Assembly (NCBI GenBank): GCA_947454025.1 | Contig: CANGIZ010000009.1 | Coordinates: 1-47,355 of the forward strand | Length of the DNA stretch: 47,355 nt | Direction: 5' to 3' | DNA from: Bacteroidota bacterium | Lineage (GTDB): Bacteria; Bacteroidota; Bacteroidia; Chitinophagales; Chitinophagaceae | Part shown: piece after piece, positions 17,372 through 25,991 of the stretch | Layout of the letters: every line of letters begins with the position of its first letter | Position numbering within the stretch: the first letter of the stretch is position 1 | Position numbers and translations under genes: made by a program | Notes under the pieces: generated by a model | Databases searched by the model: none | Seen by the model: only the letters and a program-made list of their open reading frames with translations | What the model was told of the DNA's origin: nothing

Positions 17372-18769
17372 CTATAACAAAGTGCCGCTAAGCATTAACA
17401 TCGCTACACTAAAATAAATAATGAGCGCAGTCACATCCACAAGTGTTGCAACAAATGGTGCAGAAGAGGCAGCCGGATCGGCGCCTAATTTTTTTAATAC
17501 AATGGGTAACATGGAACCTGCGATGGTTCCCCAAATCACCACCCCTAATAAAGTAAATCCAATAGTGAATGCAACCAAGAAGGGGTGCTCACCGTAATAG
17601 CCAGGTTTAATGGTATGCCAAACTATGATTCTAAAAAATCCAATTAAACCAAGAACGGTTCCTAGTAATAAACCACTTATCAATTCTCTTCTTAAAATTC
17701 TCCACCAGTCGGCAATGGTAATTTCACCAACCGACATTGCTTGTATAATAAGTGTAGATGCTTGTGAACCAGAGTTACCACCACTTGACAAAATCAATGG
17801 AATGAATAATGCTAATACGACTGCTTTTTGAATTTCTCCTTCAAAAAATCCCATGGCAGTAGCAGTAAACATCTCACCTAAAAATAAGATCACCAACCAG
17901 GTAATACGTTTTTTGAAAAGTTTACCCAATGAAATATCCAAGTAGGGTTCATTCAAGGCTTCGGTACCTCCCATTTTTTGCATATCCTCACTGAACTCTT
18001 CATTTGCAACCCAAAGAATATCGTCAATGGTTACAATACCCAACAAAACATTGTTGTCGTCCACAACCGGAATCGCAGTGCGGTTATTCATTTTAAATAC
18101 CTGACTTGCATGTTCCTGGTCATCATAAACATTTAAGGCAACATATCTTCCGTCAATAATATCTTTTATAATCGCATCGGGCTGTTCAATTAATACATCT
18201 CTAATTCGAATGTCATCAATTAAACATCCATGTTCGTCAATGATATATATAACGTCGATTGTTTCATATTTTTTTCCATATTTACGAATGTTTGCCAATA
18301 CTTGAGCAACAGTATAATGTTCGTAAACATAAACGTAATCTGGGGTCATCAAACGACCCACACTATCCTCAGGATAACCTAACAAAGACAATGTGATTTT
18401 ACGTTCTTCTGGATCCAATAATTTAATTAAATCTCGGATGGCTGCTTTGGGTAACTCTTCCAAAAAGTCGGTACGGTCATCGGGAGGCAATTCATTCAGG
18501 ATCTTAGCAGTTTTGCGAGCAGGCAATTCTTTTATAATATCCTTTTGTTGGTTAATGTCAAGAATCTTAAATACACTCACAGCACGGTGCACAGTCATGT
18601 GATCAATGATGGTAGCTTCTTGTGCTGGGAATTCATTCACCAGTTCCACTACATCACTAATATTTTGCTCATCCAAAAATGTTCTTAAAAGCGCTTCGTC
18701 ATTTTGAGACAATACTTCCAAGAATACTTCTGACAAATTAACATCCTCTATTTTTAATTCATCTGACAT
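17372..18769 (-). CDS. mgtE: Magnesium transporter MgtE
   Basis: A 465-residue inner-membrane Mg2+ channel. The order of domains is clear: an acidic MgtE N domain with repeated ELPAR/ELPPDDRTDFLEELP helices, a CBS pair (about 135-255, with RLMTPDYVYV, DIRIRDVL, NRTAIPVVDDNNVLLGIVTIDDIL), a connecting helix, and about five C-terminal membrane segments including the conserved GGNSGSQASTLIIQAM pore region. The cytosolic domains gate the pore in response to Mg2+. The ATG at 18769 is chosen over a TTG three codons upstream. The intergenic space to the divergent SET gene is under 50 bp, leaving no room for a Mg riboswitch. Confidence 0.95.
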   Translation of the reverse strand: MSDELKIEDVNLSEVFLEVLSQNDEALLRTFLDEQNISDVVELVNEFPAQEATIIDHMTVHRAVSVFKILDINQQKDIIKELPARKTAKILNELPPDDRTDFLEELPKAAIRDLIKLLDPEERKITLSLLGYPEDSVGRLMTPDYVYVYEHYTVAQVLANIRKYGKKYETIDVIYIIDEHGCLIDDIRIRDVLIEQPDAIIKDIIDGRYVALNVYDDQEHASQVFKMNNRTAIPVVDDNNVLLGIVTIDDILWVANEEFSEDMQKMGGTEALNEPYLDISLGKLFKKRITWLVILFLGEMFTATAMGFFEGEIQKAVVLALFIPLILSSGGNSGSQASTLIIQAMSVGEITIADWWRILRRELISGLLLGTVLGLIGFFRIIVWHTIKPGYYGEHPFLVAFTIGFTLLGVVIWGTIAGSMLPIVLKKLGADPAASSAPFVATLVDVTALIIYFSVAMLMLSGTLL

Positions 18770-18815
18770 GGGGTGCAAGTTAATAAAAATCCTAAGGATG
18801 CCCTATATTTAGGCC

Positions 18816-19202
18816 ATGATTCTTCCTTTCTTAACAATAGCTTCATCTAAAAATCGTGGCAGAGGCGTGTATACAATCGAACCCATTGCAGCTAATACGA
18901 CTATTGAAATTGCCCCTGTTATTGTGGTGGATGCAAATGGACGTGAAAAATTAGAACAAACCTTATTATACGATTATATATTTGAATGGGGAGAAGACAG
19001 TAAAATGGCTGCCGTTGCATTAGGATATATTTCCATATACAATCATTCCAATCAGCCCAATTGTGCCTACGATATGGATTTTGAAAATCAAACCATTTCA
19101 ATAACCACGTTAATGGATATTAAAGTTGGGGAAGAATTATTCATTAATTATATGTGCCCCGAGGGTCCTTCGGATGATCCTGTATGGTTTGAACAACAAT
19201 AG
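18816..19202 (+). CDS. Small SET-domain protein (putative lysine methyltransferase)
   Basis: A 128-residue protein consisting of little more than a SET domain. It has the N-terminal GRGVYTIEPIAANTTIEIAP strand pair (15-34, read in parts), the AdoMet-binding NHSNQPNC motif (76-83) and the catalytic-side GEELFINYM segment (105-113) with the conserved Tyr112. SET proteins methylate protein lysines; in bacteria few targets are known. It lacks the post-SET cysteine cluster of eukaryotic enzymes; one Cys follows at 114. It is monocistronic, divergent from mgtE and convergent with the lactonase gene. Confidence 0.85.
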   Translation: MILPFLTIASSKNRGRGVYTIEPIAANTTIEIAPVIVVDANGREKLEQTLLYDYIFEWGEDSKMAAVALGYISIYNHSNQPNCAYDMDFENQTISITTLMDIKVGEELFINYMCPEGPSDDPVWFEQQ

Positions 19203-19213
19203 TTGATTGCTAC

Positions 19214-20329
19214 CTAAAATAATACAAGGCATACCGGCATCGAAACCTTAATGGTGTTTCCTGTATTTATTAAATCTCCATTGATTTTATTTCTTTTGAA
19301 AACTACAATATTATCAGTGTCTTGATTCGCTGCTAACAACCAATTGCCATCCTCACTAATGGTAAAATTACGCGGCTTACTTCCTCCACTCGCAAATATG
19401 GCCATATGTTTTTCGTCGAGTTTCCCGTTGGGAAGTACTGGAAATTTTACAATATTATTTTCGGTTCCTCTATTGCTTGCATATAAAAATAATCCATCCG
19501 GAGAAAGATGAATGTCGGCACTTCCTGGGGTGCCTGTAAAATTACTTGCATGCGTGTAAGCAGTTTGCAGTAAGTTGGTTTGTCCTTTTGTAAAATTGTA
19601 TACGCTAATGCTACCTGTTAGCTCTTCAATAACATAAATAAATTTACCATTTTTTGAAAATGCAATATGTCTTGGACCCGCACCAGGCTTGGAAATAATA
19701 GTTTTTGCATTAGTAACATTTAGGGGCAAACTAGCACCACTTTGATAGGGATAAATACTTACTTGGTCCATGCCTAAATCGGGCGTTAATAAATAGTTGC
19801 CATTGGGGCTAAAGAAGGTTCCATGCACGTGTGCTTTTTCTTGCCTTGCTGCATTTACACTTTTACCATTGTGTTGAATAAATTGTTGTGCATTGGACAA
19901 AAGTCCGTCAGCAAAACGATGAAATTGTGTAATGCTTCCGCCTGTATAATTCGCTACGAAAACATTGTGTTGATCGGGACATAAAGTGATATAACAGGGA
20001 TCCGCACCCTTGGTTGCTTTTTGTTGTAACAAACTTAATTTGTTATTTACTAAACTAAAAGTGGACACTTTCCCTTCCGCTGTTTCATTCACAGCGTAAA
20101 CAAATTGTTTGTCCTTTGTGATGGTTAAAAATGAGGGGCTTACGCAACTATCGGTATGACTTAATTCCACCGCTTTGCCAGTTGCCGTATCAAAATTAAA
20201 AACATAAATTCCCTTACTTCCTTTTTGCGTATAGGTGCCAATTAACAAATTCGCATTTTGCGCAATACAATTAAGTTGCAATAATAATGTAGCAACGAGT
20301 AGGGTTACTATTTTATACTTTCTAACCAT
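19214..20329 (-). CDS. Exported lactonase-family seven-bladed propeller
   Basis: A 371-residue protein of the lactonase (6-phosphogluconolactonase YbhE/Pgl-like) family. An N-terminal signal peptide (ending LNCIAQ) sends it across the inner membrane, unlike the cytoplasmic Pgl. The propeller signatures are seen: LLIGTYTQKGSKGIYVF, SPSFLTITKDKQFVYAVNE, DPCYITLCPDQHNVFVANYTGG, HVHGTFFSPNGNYLLTPDLGMD, GPRHIAFSKNGKFIYVIEEL, and near the end KPRNFTISEDGNWLLAANQD. The substrate is uncertain because of the periplasmic location. It lies 24 bp downstream of the GH16 gene and is probably co-transcribed with it. Confidence 0.85.
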   Translation of the reverse strand: MVRKYKIVTLLVATLLLQLNCIAQNANLLIGTYTQKGSKGIYVFNFDTATGKAVELSHTDSCVSPSFLTITKDKQFVYAVNETAEGKVSTFSLVNNKLSLLQQKATKGADPCYITLCPDQHNVFVANYTGGSITQFHRFADGLLSNAQQFIQHNGKSVNAARQEKAHVHGTFFSPNGNYLLTPDLGMDQVSIYPYQSGASLPLNVTNAKTIISKPGAGPRHIAFSKNGKFIYVIEELTGSISVYNFTKGQTNLLQTAYTHASNFTGTPGSADIHLSPDGLFLYASNRGTENNIVKFPVLPNGKLDEKHMAIFASGGSKPRNFTISEDGNWLLAANQDTDNIVVFKRNKINGDLINTGNTIKVSMPVCLVLF

Positions 20330-20353
20330 GTTATTTTTTTATCAATTTGAATC

Positions 20354-21214
20354 TTATTGGTATACACGTACATAATCCACTTCCATTCTCGCAGGGAAAA
20401 TAGAGTCGTCAATTACAAAGCCCGGCATATTGCCTCCAATGGCAAAATTTAAAATTAAAAATTGAGGGGCCACGAAAGGATAGTAATCAGTTCCGCGGCC
20501 ATCATTTGGTACTGTATAATACAATGTATCGTCTACATAAAATTGCATATAATCCTTTGTCCAATTTAATTTGTAAACATGAAAATCGTCTGTTACACCT
20601 GCTACGGTGGTCTTATATGTTTTTTGAGTTCCCATTGGCCAATTTAACATTTTAGAATGCGCAGACCAATTAATTTCGTTGGGTACTTTTCCTACTTCTT
20701 CCATAATATCAATCTCGCCACAAGTTGGCCAACCTACGGTATTAATATTGTCTCCTAGCATCCAAATGGCAGGCCAGGTACCCAAACCCTTTGGCAATTT
20801 TGCACGAATTTCAAAACGGCCATAAGTCCAAGTATTTTTACCTTGTGTCAACATTCTTGCTGATGTATAATTTTTGCCACCTTTACTTTCCTTTCTAGCT
20901 TCAATGATCAAATTTCCATTTTCGATTCTTGCATTGGTGGAGTCGCTGGTATAATATTCCATTTCGTTATTTCCCCATCCACCCTGACCGGTACCAATAT
21001 TATACGCCCATTTTGTGGTATCAGGCCTTGTGCCTTTATCAAACTCATCCGACCACACTAATTTTTTAGTCGTGTCGGTCACCGAAGGGGTGTTGGGTGA
21101 TGTTGGAGTGGTCACAACAGGTGTTGGCGTAGGTGTTGGACTAGTTGCTTCTTTTTGAGCACAAAATGAAAGCGATACAATAGATAATATCGCAGTAAGG
21201 GGTAGCAAGCGCAT
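20354..21214 (-). CDS. Glycoside hydrolase family 16 (beta-glucanase)
   Basis: A 286-residue exported endo-glucanase-like enzyme. The signal region ends SFCAQK; Cys18 could be lipidated, though the lipobox (LSFC) is not ideal. A Thr/Pro/Ser-rich linker (about 24-48) leads to a GH16 domain beginning LVWSDEFDKG. The catalytic signature is intact: Glu167, Asp169 and Glu172 in GEIDIMEEVG, with WPAIWMLG just before it and the terminal MEVDYVRVYQ strand. GH16 enzymes cleave beta-1,3/1,4-glucans such as laminarin or lichenan; the exact specificity is not evident. It is the first gene of a pair with the lactonase-fold protein, divergent from the his leader. Confidence 0.9.
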   Translation of the reverse strand: MRLLPLTAILSIVSLSFCAQKEATSPTPTPTPVVTTPTSPNTPSVTDTTKKLVWSDEFDKGTRPDTTKWAYNIGTGQGGWGNNEMEYYTSDSTNARIENGNLIIEARKESKGGKNYTSARMLTQGKNTWTYGRFEIRAKLPKGLGTWPAIWMLGDNINTVGWPTCGEIDIMEEVGKVPNEINWSAHSKMLNWPMGTQKTYKTTVAGVTDDFHVYKLNWTKDYMQFYVDDTLYYTVPNDGRGTDYYPFVAPQFLILNFAIGGNMPGFVIDDSIFPARMEVDYVRVYQ

Positions 21215-21305
21215 AAAAACAATTGTTAGTTGAGTAATCAGGGTTGTTATAGATCCAATTTAGGCAAAATATTCCTTTTTTGTTGGGTATTTTACAAAAG
21301 GGTTG

Positions 21306-21313
21306 TAAATTTG
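21306..21313 (+). promoter_or_regulatory. -7 promoter box at the his leader
   Basis: TAAATTTG is an exact TAnnTTTG match, with a weak -33 (GTTG at 21282-21285) at a 20-bp spacing. It is identical to the box of the trp leader. It ends only 4 bases before the leader ATG, so either the leader mRNA starts at or near its AUG, or a different promoter upstream is used. Confidence 0.45.
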
Positions 21314-21317
21314 ACCC

Positions 21318-21368
21318 ATGAATTTAAACAACCATATCCACCATCATCATTTGCTATCCATTGGGTAA
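21318..21368 (+). CDS. hisL: Histidine operon leader peptide
   Basis: A 16-codon frame, MNLNNHIHHHHLLSIG, ending TAA at 21366-21368. It has five histidine codons (21333-21335 and 21339-21350), four of them consecutive, directly upstream of a terminator hairpin and hisG. This is the classical design of a his attenuator control peptide: shortage of charged tRNA-His stalls the ribosome on the His run and so promotes readthrough. An in-frame TGA just upstream excludes an earlier start. There is no good ribosome binding site close to the ATG; AAAAGGG lies about 14 bases upstream. Confidence 0.9.
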   Translation: MNLNNHIHHHHLLSIG

Positions 21369-21431
21369 GCTATGGGATGTAGATATGTAACTATATTTAA
21401 CCAAAGGGCTTACTCAACAGTAAGCCCTTTT
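21361..21431 (+). promoter_or_regulatory. his attenuator: antiterminator and terminator
   Basis: The terminator is a perfect 12-bp stem, AAAGGGCTTACT (21403-21414) with AGTAAGCCCTTT (21419-21430), loop CAAC, followed by a short T run. The competing helix pairs TTGGGTAAGC (21361-21370, the leader's last codons and stop) with GCTTACTCAA (21408-21417): ten pairs with one G-U, consuming the terminator's 5' arm and loop. A ribosome stalled at the His codons leaves 21361-21370 free (antitermination); one that reaches the stop codon covers it (termination). The pairing is seen directly; the mechanism is inferred. Confidence 0.85.
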
Positions 21432-21451
21432 AATTTACAACAATAAGTACA

Positions 21452-22306
21452 ATGCGATTAAAATTAGCGATTCAAAAATCAGGGAGATTAAATGAAGATT
21501 CAATGCGTTTGTTGATGGAATGTGGCATTGATATAGGTAACGGCGTAAACAAATTAAAAGCAGATGCAACTAATTTTCCATTAGAGCTTTTCTTTTTAAG
21601 AGACGATGATATTCCTCAATATGTAGAAGATGGTGTCGCTGACATTGGATTTGTGGGAGAAAATGTAGTGTATGAAAAAGCAAAGAAGGTAGAAGTTGCG
21701 TATGAGTTAGGATTTGGAAAATGTCGTTTGAGTTTTGCAGTGCGTAAAAATGAAGAGTTTACTGGGCCAGCTTTTTTAGAAGGTAAAAAAATCGCCACCA
21801 GTTATCCTGTTTTGGTTCAAAGATATTTAGACGAGCATAAGATCAATGCCGAAGTGCATGAAATTAGTGGAAGCGTGGAAATTGCACCAGGCATTGGATT
21901 GGCCGATGTGGTTTGTGATTTAGTAAGCAGCGGATCTACTTTATTTATGAATGGATTAAAGGAAGCGGATACCATTTTAAAATCTCAAGCAGTATTAATC
22001 AAGTACAAAAATTTTTCTACTGAACAACAACAAATATTAGATCGTTTGTTATTCCGCATGGAGTCGGTTAAAAAAGCAAAGAAAAATAAATATGTTTTAT
22101 TAAATGCACCAAATGATCAACTAGAAAAAATCATTGCATTGCTTCCTGGTATGAAAAGCCCAACGGTGCTGCCTTTGGCTTCGCCGGGTTGGAGTAGTGT
22201 GCATAGTGTCATTGCTGAAAGTGATTTTTGGGATATGATTGAGCAATTAAAAAATGCAGGGGCTGAGGGTATATTAGTGATTCCAATTGAAAAAATGATT
22301 TTATAA
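21452..22306 (+). CDS. hisG: ATP phosphoribosyltransferase, long form
   Basis: A 284-residue enzyme for the first, committed step of histidine synthesis: ATP plus PRPP gives phosphoribosyl-ATP. It opens with LKLAIQKSGRLNEDS, and has ADIGFVGENVVYE and the PRPP-binding block GLADVVCDLVSSGSTL. About 75 residues follow the catalytic domain, ending with a PTVLPLASPGW segment and GILVIPIEKMIL. That is the ACT-like regulatory domain of the long form, so no HisZ is needed and feedback inhibition by histidine is expected. It is the first gene behind the his attenuator; its stop overlaps the hisD start by one base (TAATG). Confidence 0.97.
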   Translation: MRLKLAIQKSGRLNEDSMRLLMECGIDIGNGVNKLKADATNFPLELFFLRDDDIPQYVEDGVADIGFVGENVVYEKAKKVEVAYELGFGKCRLSFAVRKNEEFTGPAFLEGKKIATSYPVLVQRYLDEHKINAEVHEISGSVEIAPGIGLADVVCDLVSSGSTLFMNGLKEADTILKSQAVLIKYKNFSTEQQQILDRLLFRMESVKKAKKNKYVLLNAPNDQLEKIIALLPGMKSPTVLPLASPGWSSVHSVIAESDFWDMIEQLKNAGAEGILVIPIEKMIL

Positions 22307-23604
22307 TGATTAAAGTATATAATCAACCTGAACAAAATACCTGGGACTCGCTTTTGGCAAGACCTAGCTTTGATGCGCGTGAATTATTGCCAAAGGTTCA
22401 GGCCATTATTGACGAAGTGCGTGTTAAGGGAGATACGGCCTTATTTGAATTCACTAAGCAATTTGATAAAGTAAATTTAAAAACCATTGCGTTAGACGAA
22501 AATATTAAATCAAATGCAGAAGCTTTATTGTCAAGTGCATTGAAAGCGGCAATCCAATTAGCAAAAGGGAATATTGAAAAATTTCATCAAGCGCAATTGC
22601 AAAAAATGGATCGTATTGAAACCATGCCGGGTGTGTGGTGTTGGAGAAAATCAGTAGGCATTGAAACTGTTGGTATTTATATTCCAGGTGGAACGGCTCC
22701 TTTGTTTTCTACCGTTTTGATGTTAGGAATTCCTGCAAAAATTGCAGGTTGTAAAAATATTGTTTTGTGTACTCCTCCAAACAATGATCAAGGGGAAATT
22801 CACCCAGCCATTATTTATGCAGCTGCATTGGTAGGGGTAACACATATCTATACGATTGGTGGTGTACAGGCGATTGCGGCCATGGCGTATGGGACTGAAA
22901 CGGTTCCAAAAGTGAATAAAATTTTCGGACCGGGGAATCAATACGTAACTGCAGCCAAACAATTAGTGCAACAAAGTGGTGTTGCCATTGACATGCCAGC
23001 AGGCCCAAGCGAGGTTTGTGTTTGGGCCGACGACTCGGCCATTCCTGCTTTTGTTGCAGCCGATTTATTGTCACAGGCCGAGCATGGTGTGGATAGTCAG
23101 GTTTTATTGGTGGCGAGCAATGAAAAGGTGGTTGCCAATGTACAAGCTGAACTGGAATTGCAATTGGCTCAATTGTCTCGAAAAGAATTAGCGGCCAAGG
23201 CATTAGAAAACTCAAAAGCAATTATTTTGAACAATACTTTAGATGTATTGTTATTGGTAAATCAATATGCACCTGAGCATTTAATTTTGTCCATTGAAAA
23301 TGCCGAAATTGTTGCTGAGAAGGTAACCAATGCAGGCTCGGTGTTTATAGGGAACTATTCACCCGAATCGGTAGGCGATTACGCAAGTGGAACGAATCAC
23401 ACTTTACCAACCAATGGTTATGCGCATGCATACAGTGGAGTAAGTGTAGATAGTTTTGTTAAAAAAATCACCTTTCAGCAGTTAACTGAAAGAGGGTTGA
23501 TTAATATTGGTCAGGCGGTGATGGAAATGGCCAATGCGGAAAGTTTAGATGCACATGGCAATGCGGTGGCGGTAAGATTAAATGATATACAATCAAAAAT
23601 GTAG
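22306..23604 (+). CDS. hisD: Histidinol dehydrogenase
   Basis: A 432-residue zinc-dependent NAD enzyme that oxidises histidinol to histidine in two steps, the last reactions of the pathway. Signatures: SVGIETVGIYIPGGTAPLFST, KIFGPGNQYVTAAK, MPAGPSEVCVWADDSA, the zinc/substrate segment LLSQAEHGVDSQ, YAPEHL, and the C-terminal GDYASGTNHTLPT and SVDSFVKKITFQQL. The length is normal. The start is coupled to hisG through TAATG; hisC begins three bases after its stop. Confidence 0.98.
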   Translation: MIKVYNQPEQNTWDSLLARPSFDARELLPKVQAIIDEVRVKGDTALFEFTKQFDKVNLKTIALDENIKSNAEALLSSALKAAIQLAKGNIEKFHQAQLQKMDRIETMPGVWCWRKSVGIETVGIYIPGGTAPLFSTVLMLGIPAKIAGCKNIVLCTPPNNDQGEIHPAIIYAAALVGVTHIYTIGGVQAIAAMAYGTETVPKVNKIFGPGNQYVTAAKQLVQQSGVAIDMPAGPSEVCVWADDSAIPAFVAADLLSQAEHGVDSQVLLVASNEKVVANVQAELELQLAQLSRKELAAKALENSKAIILNNTLDVLLLVNQYAPEHLILSIENAEIVAEKVTNAGSVFIGNYSPESVGDYASGTNHTLPTNGYAHAYSGVSVDSFVKKITFQQLTERGLINIGQAVMEMANAESLDAHGNAVAVRLNDIQSKM

Positions 23605-23607
23605 CAT

Positions 23608-24672
23608 ATGCAATTTGATATAAAAAAAGTGGTTCGTCCCAATATTGAAAAACTAAAACCCTATTCATCTGCAAAAGATGAATTTAGTGGGGAAGCGCGT
23701 ATATTGTTGGACGCAAATGAAAATAGCTTGGGGTCGCCATTAACTAAATGGTATAACCGATATCCAGATCCGTATCAAAAAGAGATCAAGGAAAAATTAG
23801 CTTTCATTAAAAAAATACCTGCGTCTCAAATATTCTTAGGCAATGGTAGTGATGAAATTATTGATTTGTTATTTCGTGCATTTTGCGAGCCAGGCAAGGA
23901 TAATATCATTATTTGTCCTCCCACTTATCCGATGTATGAGGTAAGCGCAAATATTAACAATATTGCTATACAGTCTGCCCCCTTGTTGCCCGATTTTCAA
24001 TTAAATGTGGCACATATCGAACAGCTTGTGAATGAAAACACAAAAATAATTTGGATCTGTTCGCCTAATAATCCTACGGGAAACTCATTGGATAGAATTG
24101 ATATTGAAACCATCTTAAATCATTTTAATGGGATCGTGGTTGTAGATGAAGCATATATTAATTTTTCAAAGCAAAAATCCTTTGTACAGTCTTTGGAAGA
24201 CTATCCAAACCTAGTCGTTTTACAAACTTTAAGTAAAGCTTGGGGATTGGCAGGATTAAGGGTTGGAATGTGTTTTGCAAATGAGCCCATTATAGGCTAT
24301 TTAAATAAAGTAAAAGCACCTTACAATATTAGTCTGGTTGCACAAGAATTGGTATTAAAGGCTTTAGAGGAAGTAGGACAAGTAAATGACATGATTCAGC
24401 ACTTAGTGGAAATGCGTATTGCTTTGGCTGAAGTGATTGCGTCCATGCCCCATGTTCAAAAAGTATATCCTTCGGACACCAACTTTTTATTGGTAAAAAT
24501 TCCGCATGCAACTGAATTGTATAAATATCTTTGCACAAAGGGAATCATTTTAAGAGACCGTTCTAGTTTGCCTAATTGCGAGGACAGTGTGCGTATAACA
24601 GTAGGTAACGAGCAAGAGAATACCGAATTAGTAGATGCGATGGCAGAATGGATTGAAAAAACATTTTCTTAA
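23608..24672 (+). CDS. hisC: Histidinol-phosphate aminotransferase
   Basis: A 354-residue PLP enzyme of fold type I that transfers an amino group from glutamate to imidazole-acetol phosphate. Family marks: LDANENSLGSP near the N-terminus, FLGNGSDEIIDLLFRAF, CPPTYPMYE, CSPNNPTGN, VVDEAYINF, and the PLP-lysine segment LSKAWGLAGLRVG. The end shows RITVGNEQENTEL. It is the third gene behind the his attenuator; 56 bp separate it from the PQQ dehydrogenase gene, with no terminator hairpin visible there. Confidence 0.96.
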   Translation: MQFDIKKVVRPNIEKLKPYSSAKDEFSGEARILLDANENSLGSPLTKWYNRYPDPYQKEIKEKLAFIKKIPASQIFLGNGSDEIIDLLFRAFCEPGKDNIIICPPTYPMYEVSANINNIAIQSAPLLPDFQLNVAHIEQLVNENTKIIWICSPNNPTGNSLDRIDIETILNHFNGIVVVDEAYINFSKQKSFVQSLEDYPNLVVLQTLSKAWGLAGLRVGMCFANEPIIGYLNKVKAPYNISLVAQELVLKALEEVGQVNDMIQHLVEMRIALAEVIASMPHVQKVYPSDTNFLLVKIPHATELYKYLCTKGIILRDRSSLPNCEDSVRITVGNEQENTELVDAMAEWIEKTFS

Positions 24673-24728
24673 AGTAGTATCATTCGATTTTAGATAAATT
24701 AAATAAATAAACAAAATACAATTGCGGC

Positions 24729-25985
24729 ATGAAACATTTAAAAAACTTTTTCTTTTTATTGTTGTTGACAATAGCAACACAATTGCAAGCGCAAAACAAT
24801 GCTGGCTTAACATTACCTCAAGGGTTTAAGGCAAGCTTATTTGCCGACACCATTGGTAGTGCAAGACATATTACCATAACTCAGAATGGAGTTTTGTTTG
24901 CAAAATTAATGTACCCGAATAAAGCTGGAAAAAGCATTATCCGTTTAGAAGATGTGAATAAAGACGGAGTAGCAGATAAAATTACTGGTTGGGCGAATTA
25001 TGGTGGTACTGGTATTTATGTAAAAGGAAAGGACTTATATGCCACTTCAGATAATGATGTTTATTTATATCAATTGAATGATAAAGACGAAGTCGTAAAT
25101 CCATTGAGCCCAAAAACAATTGTAAAGGGATTGATTGCTAAAAATCAACACGCATCAAAATCAATCACATTGGATAACCAAAACAATATCTATGTGAATA
25201 TTGGAGCTTATTCCAATGCTTGTCAAGAAAAAGATAGAATTAAAGGATCAAAAGGGATGATGCCTTGTCCCATTTTAGATTCAGCAGGAGGTATTTGGAA
25301 ATTTGATGGTAGCAAGGAAAATCAAGTGTATGGGGATGGCAAAAGATATGCAACAGGATTAAGAAACGTGGTAGGATTGGATTGGAATAAGGAAACCAAT
25401 TCTTTATTTGTGATGCAACATGGTCGTGATCAGTTAAATAGTTTTTATCCAGAGTACTATAGTGATGCGCAAAGTGCTGAATTGCCAGCAGAAACGATGT
25501 ATGAATTACATGAGGGGGACAATGCAGGCTGGCCTTATATTTATTTTGATCCATATCAAAAGAAAAAAATACTTTCACCTGAATATGGTGGAGATGGTAA
25601 AAAAGAAGGTGGAGAAAATGCAGTAAATCCGGCAGTATTTTTCCCAGCACATATGGCTCCAAATGCTTTGTTATTTTACACAGGCAATCAATTTCCTGCA
25701 AAATATAAAAATGGCGCATTTGTTGCTTTTCATGGTTCTTGGAATAGAGCTCCTTTGCCTCAAGAAGGTTATTTTGTAGCATTTGTGCCATTTAAAAATG
25801 GGAAACCAAGCGGTGAATGGGAGATTTTTGCGAATGGATTTTCTGGCTTATCAGGTGAAGAAAAAGTAATGAATCCTCGTAAAGCAAAATCAAGACCATG
25901 TGGTTTAGCACAAGGTCCTGATGGCTCATTGTATGTTAGTGATGACAGTCGCGGATCTATTTTTAAAATTACCTACGCTCAATAA
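24729..25985 (+). CDS. Exported PQQ-dependent sugar dehydrogenase (sorbosone-dehydrogenase-like)
   Basis: A 418-residue exported protein. The signal peptide (1-21) ends LQLQAQ. The mature part is a six-bladed propeller of the soluble glucose/L-sorbosone dehydrogenase family: LPQGFKASLFADTIGSARHI, SKSITLDNQNNIYVNIGAYSNAC, YATGLRNVVGLDWN, DNAGWPYIYFDP, MAPNALLFYTGNQFP, FVAFHGSWNR, and PCGLAQGPDGSLYVSDDSRGSIFKI. Relatives oxidise sugars in the periplasm and pass electrons to a cytochrome c, which fits the cytochrome gene 6 bp downstream. Cofactor and substrate are not proven. It is unusual to find it between hisC and hisB. Confidence 0.82.
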   Translation: MKHLKNFFFLLLLTIATQLQAQNNAGLTLPQGFKASLFADTIGSARHITITQNGVLFAKLMYPNKAGKSIIRLEDVNKDGVADKITGWANYGGTGIYVKGKDLYATSDNDVYLYQLNDKDEVVNPLSPKTIVKGLIAKNQHASKSITLDNQNNIYVNIGAYSNACQEKDRIKGSKGMMPCPILDSAGGIWKFDGSKENQVYGDGKRYATGLRNVVGLDWNKETNSLFVMQHGRDQLNSFYPEYYSDAQSAELPAETMYELHEGDNAGWPYIYFDPYQKKKILSPEYGGDGKKEGGENAVNPAVFFPAHMAPNALLFYTGNQFPAKYKNGAFVAFHGSWNRAPLPQEGYFVAFVPFKNGKPSGEWEIFANGFSGLSGEEKVMNPRKAKSRPCGLAQGPDGSLYVSDDSRGSIFKITYAQ

Positions 25986-25991
25986 AATACT

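Noticed and set aside
18770..18815. Mg2+ riboswitch (M-box) in front of mgtE
   Set aside because: The space is under 50 bases and holds no structured element.
22811..23221. 136-codon open frame antisense to hisD
   Set aside because: Shadow of hisD codon usage; no family features.
25240..25791. 183-codon open frame antisense to the PQQ dehydrogenase
   Set aside because: It lies entirely within a well-supported gene, has a low-complexity His/Leu-rich composition and no recognisable domain.
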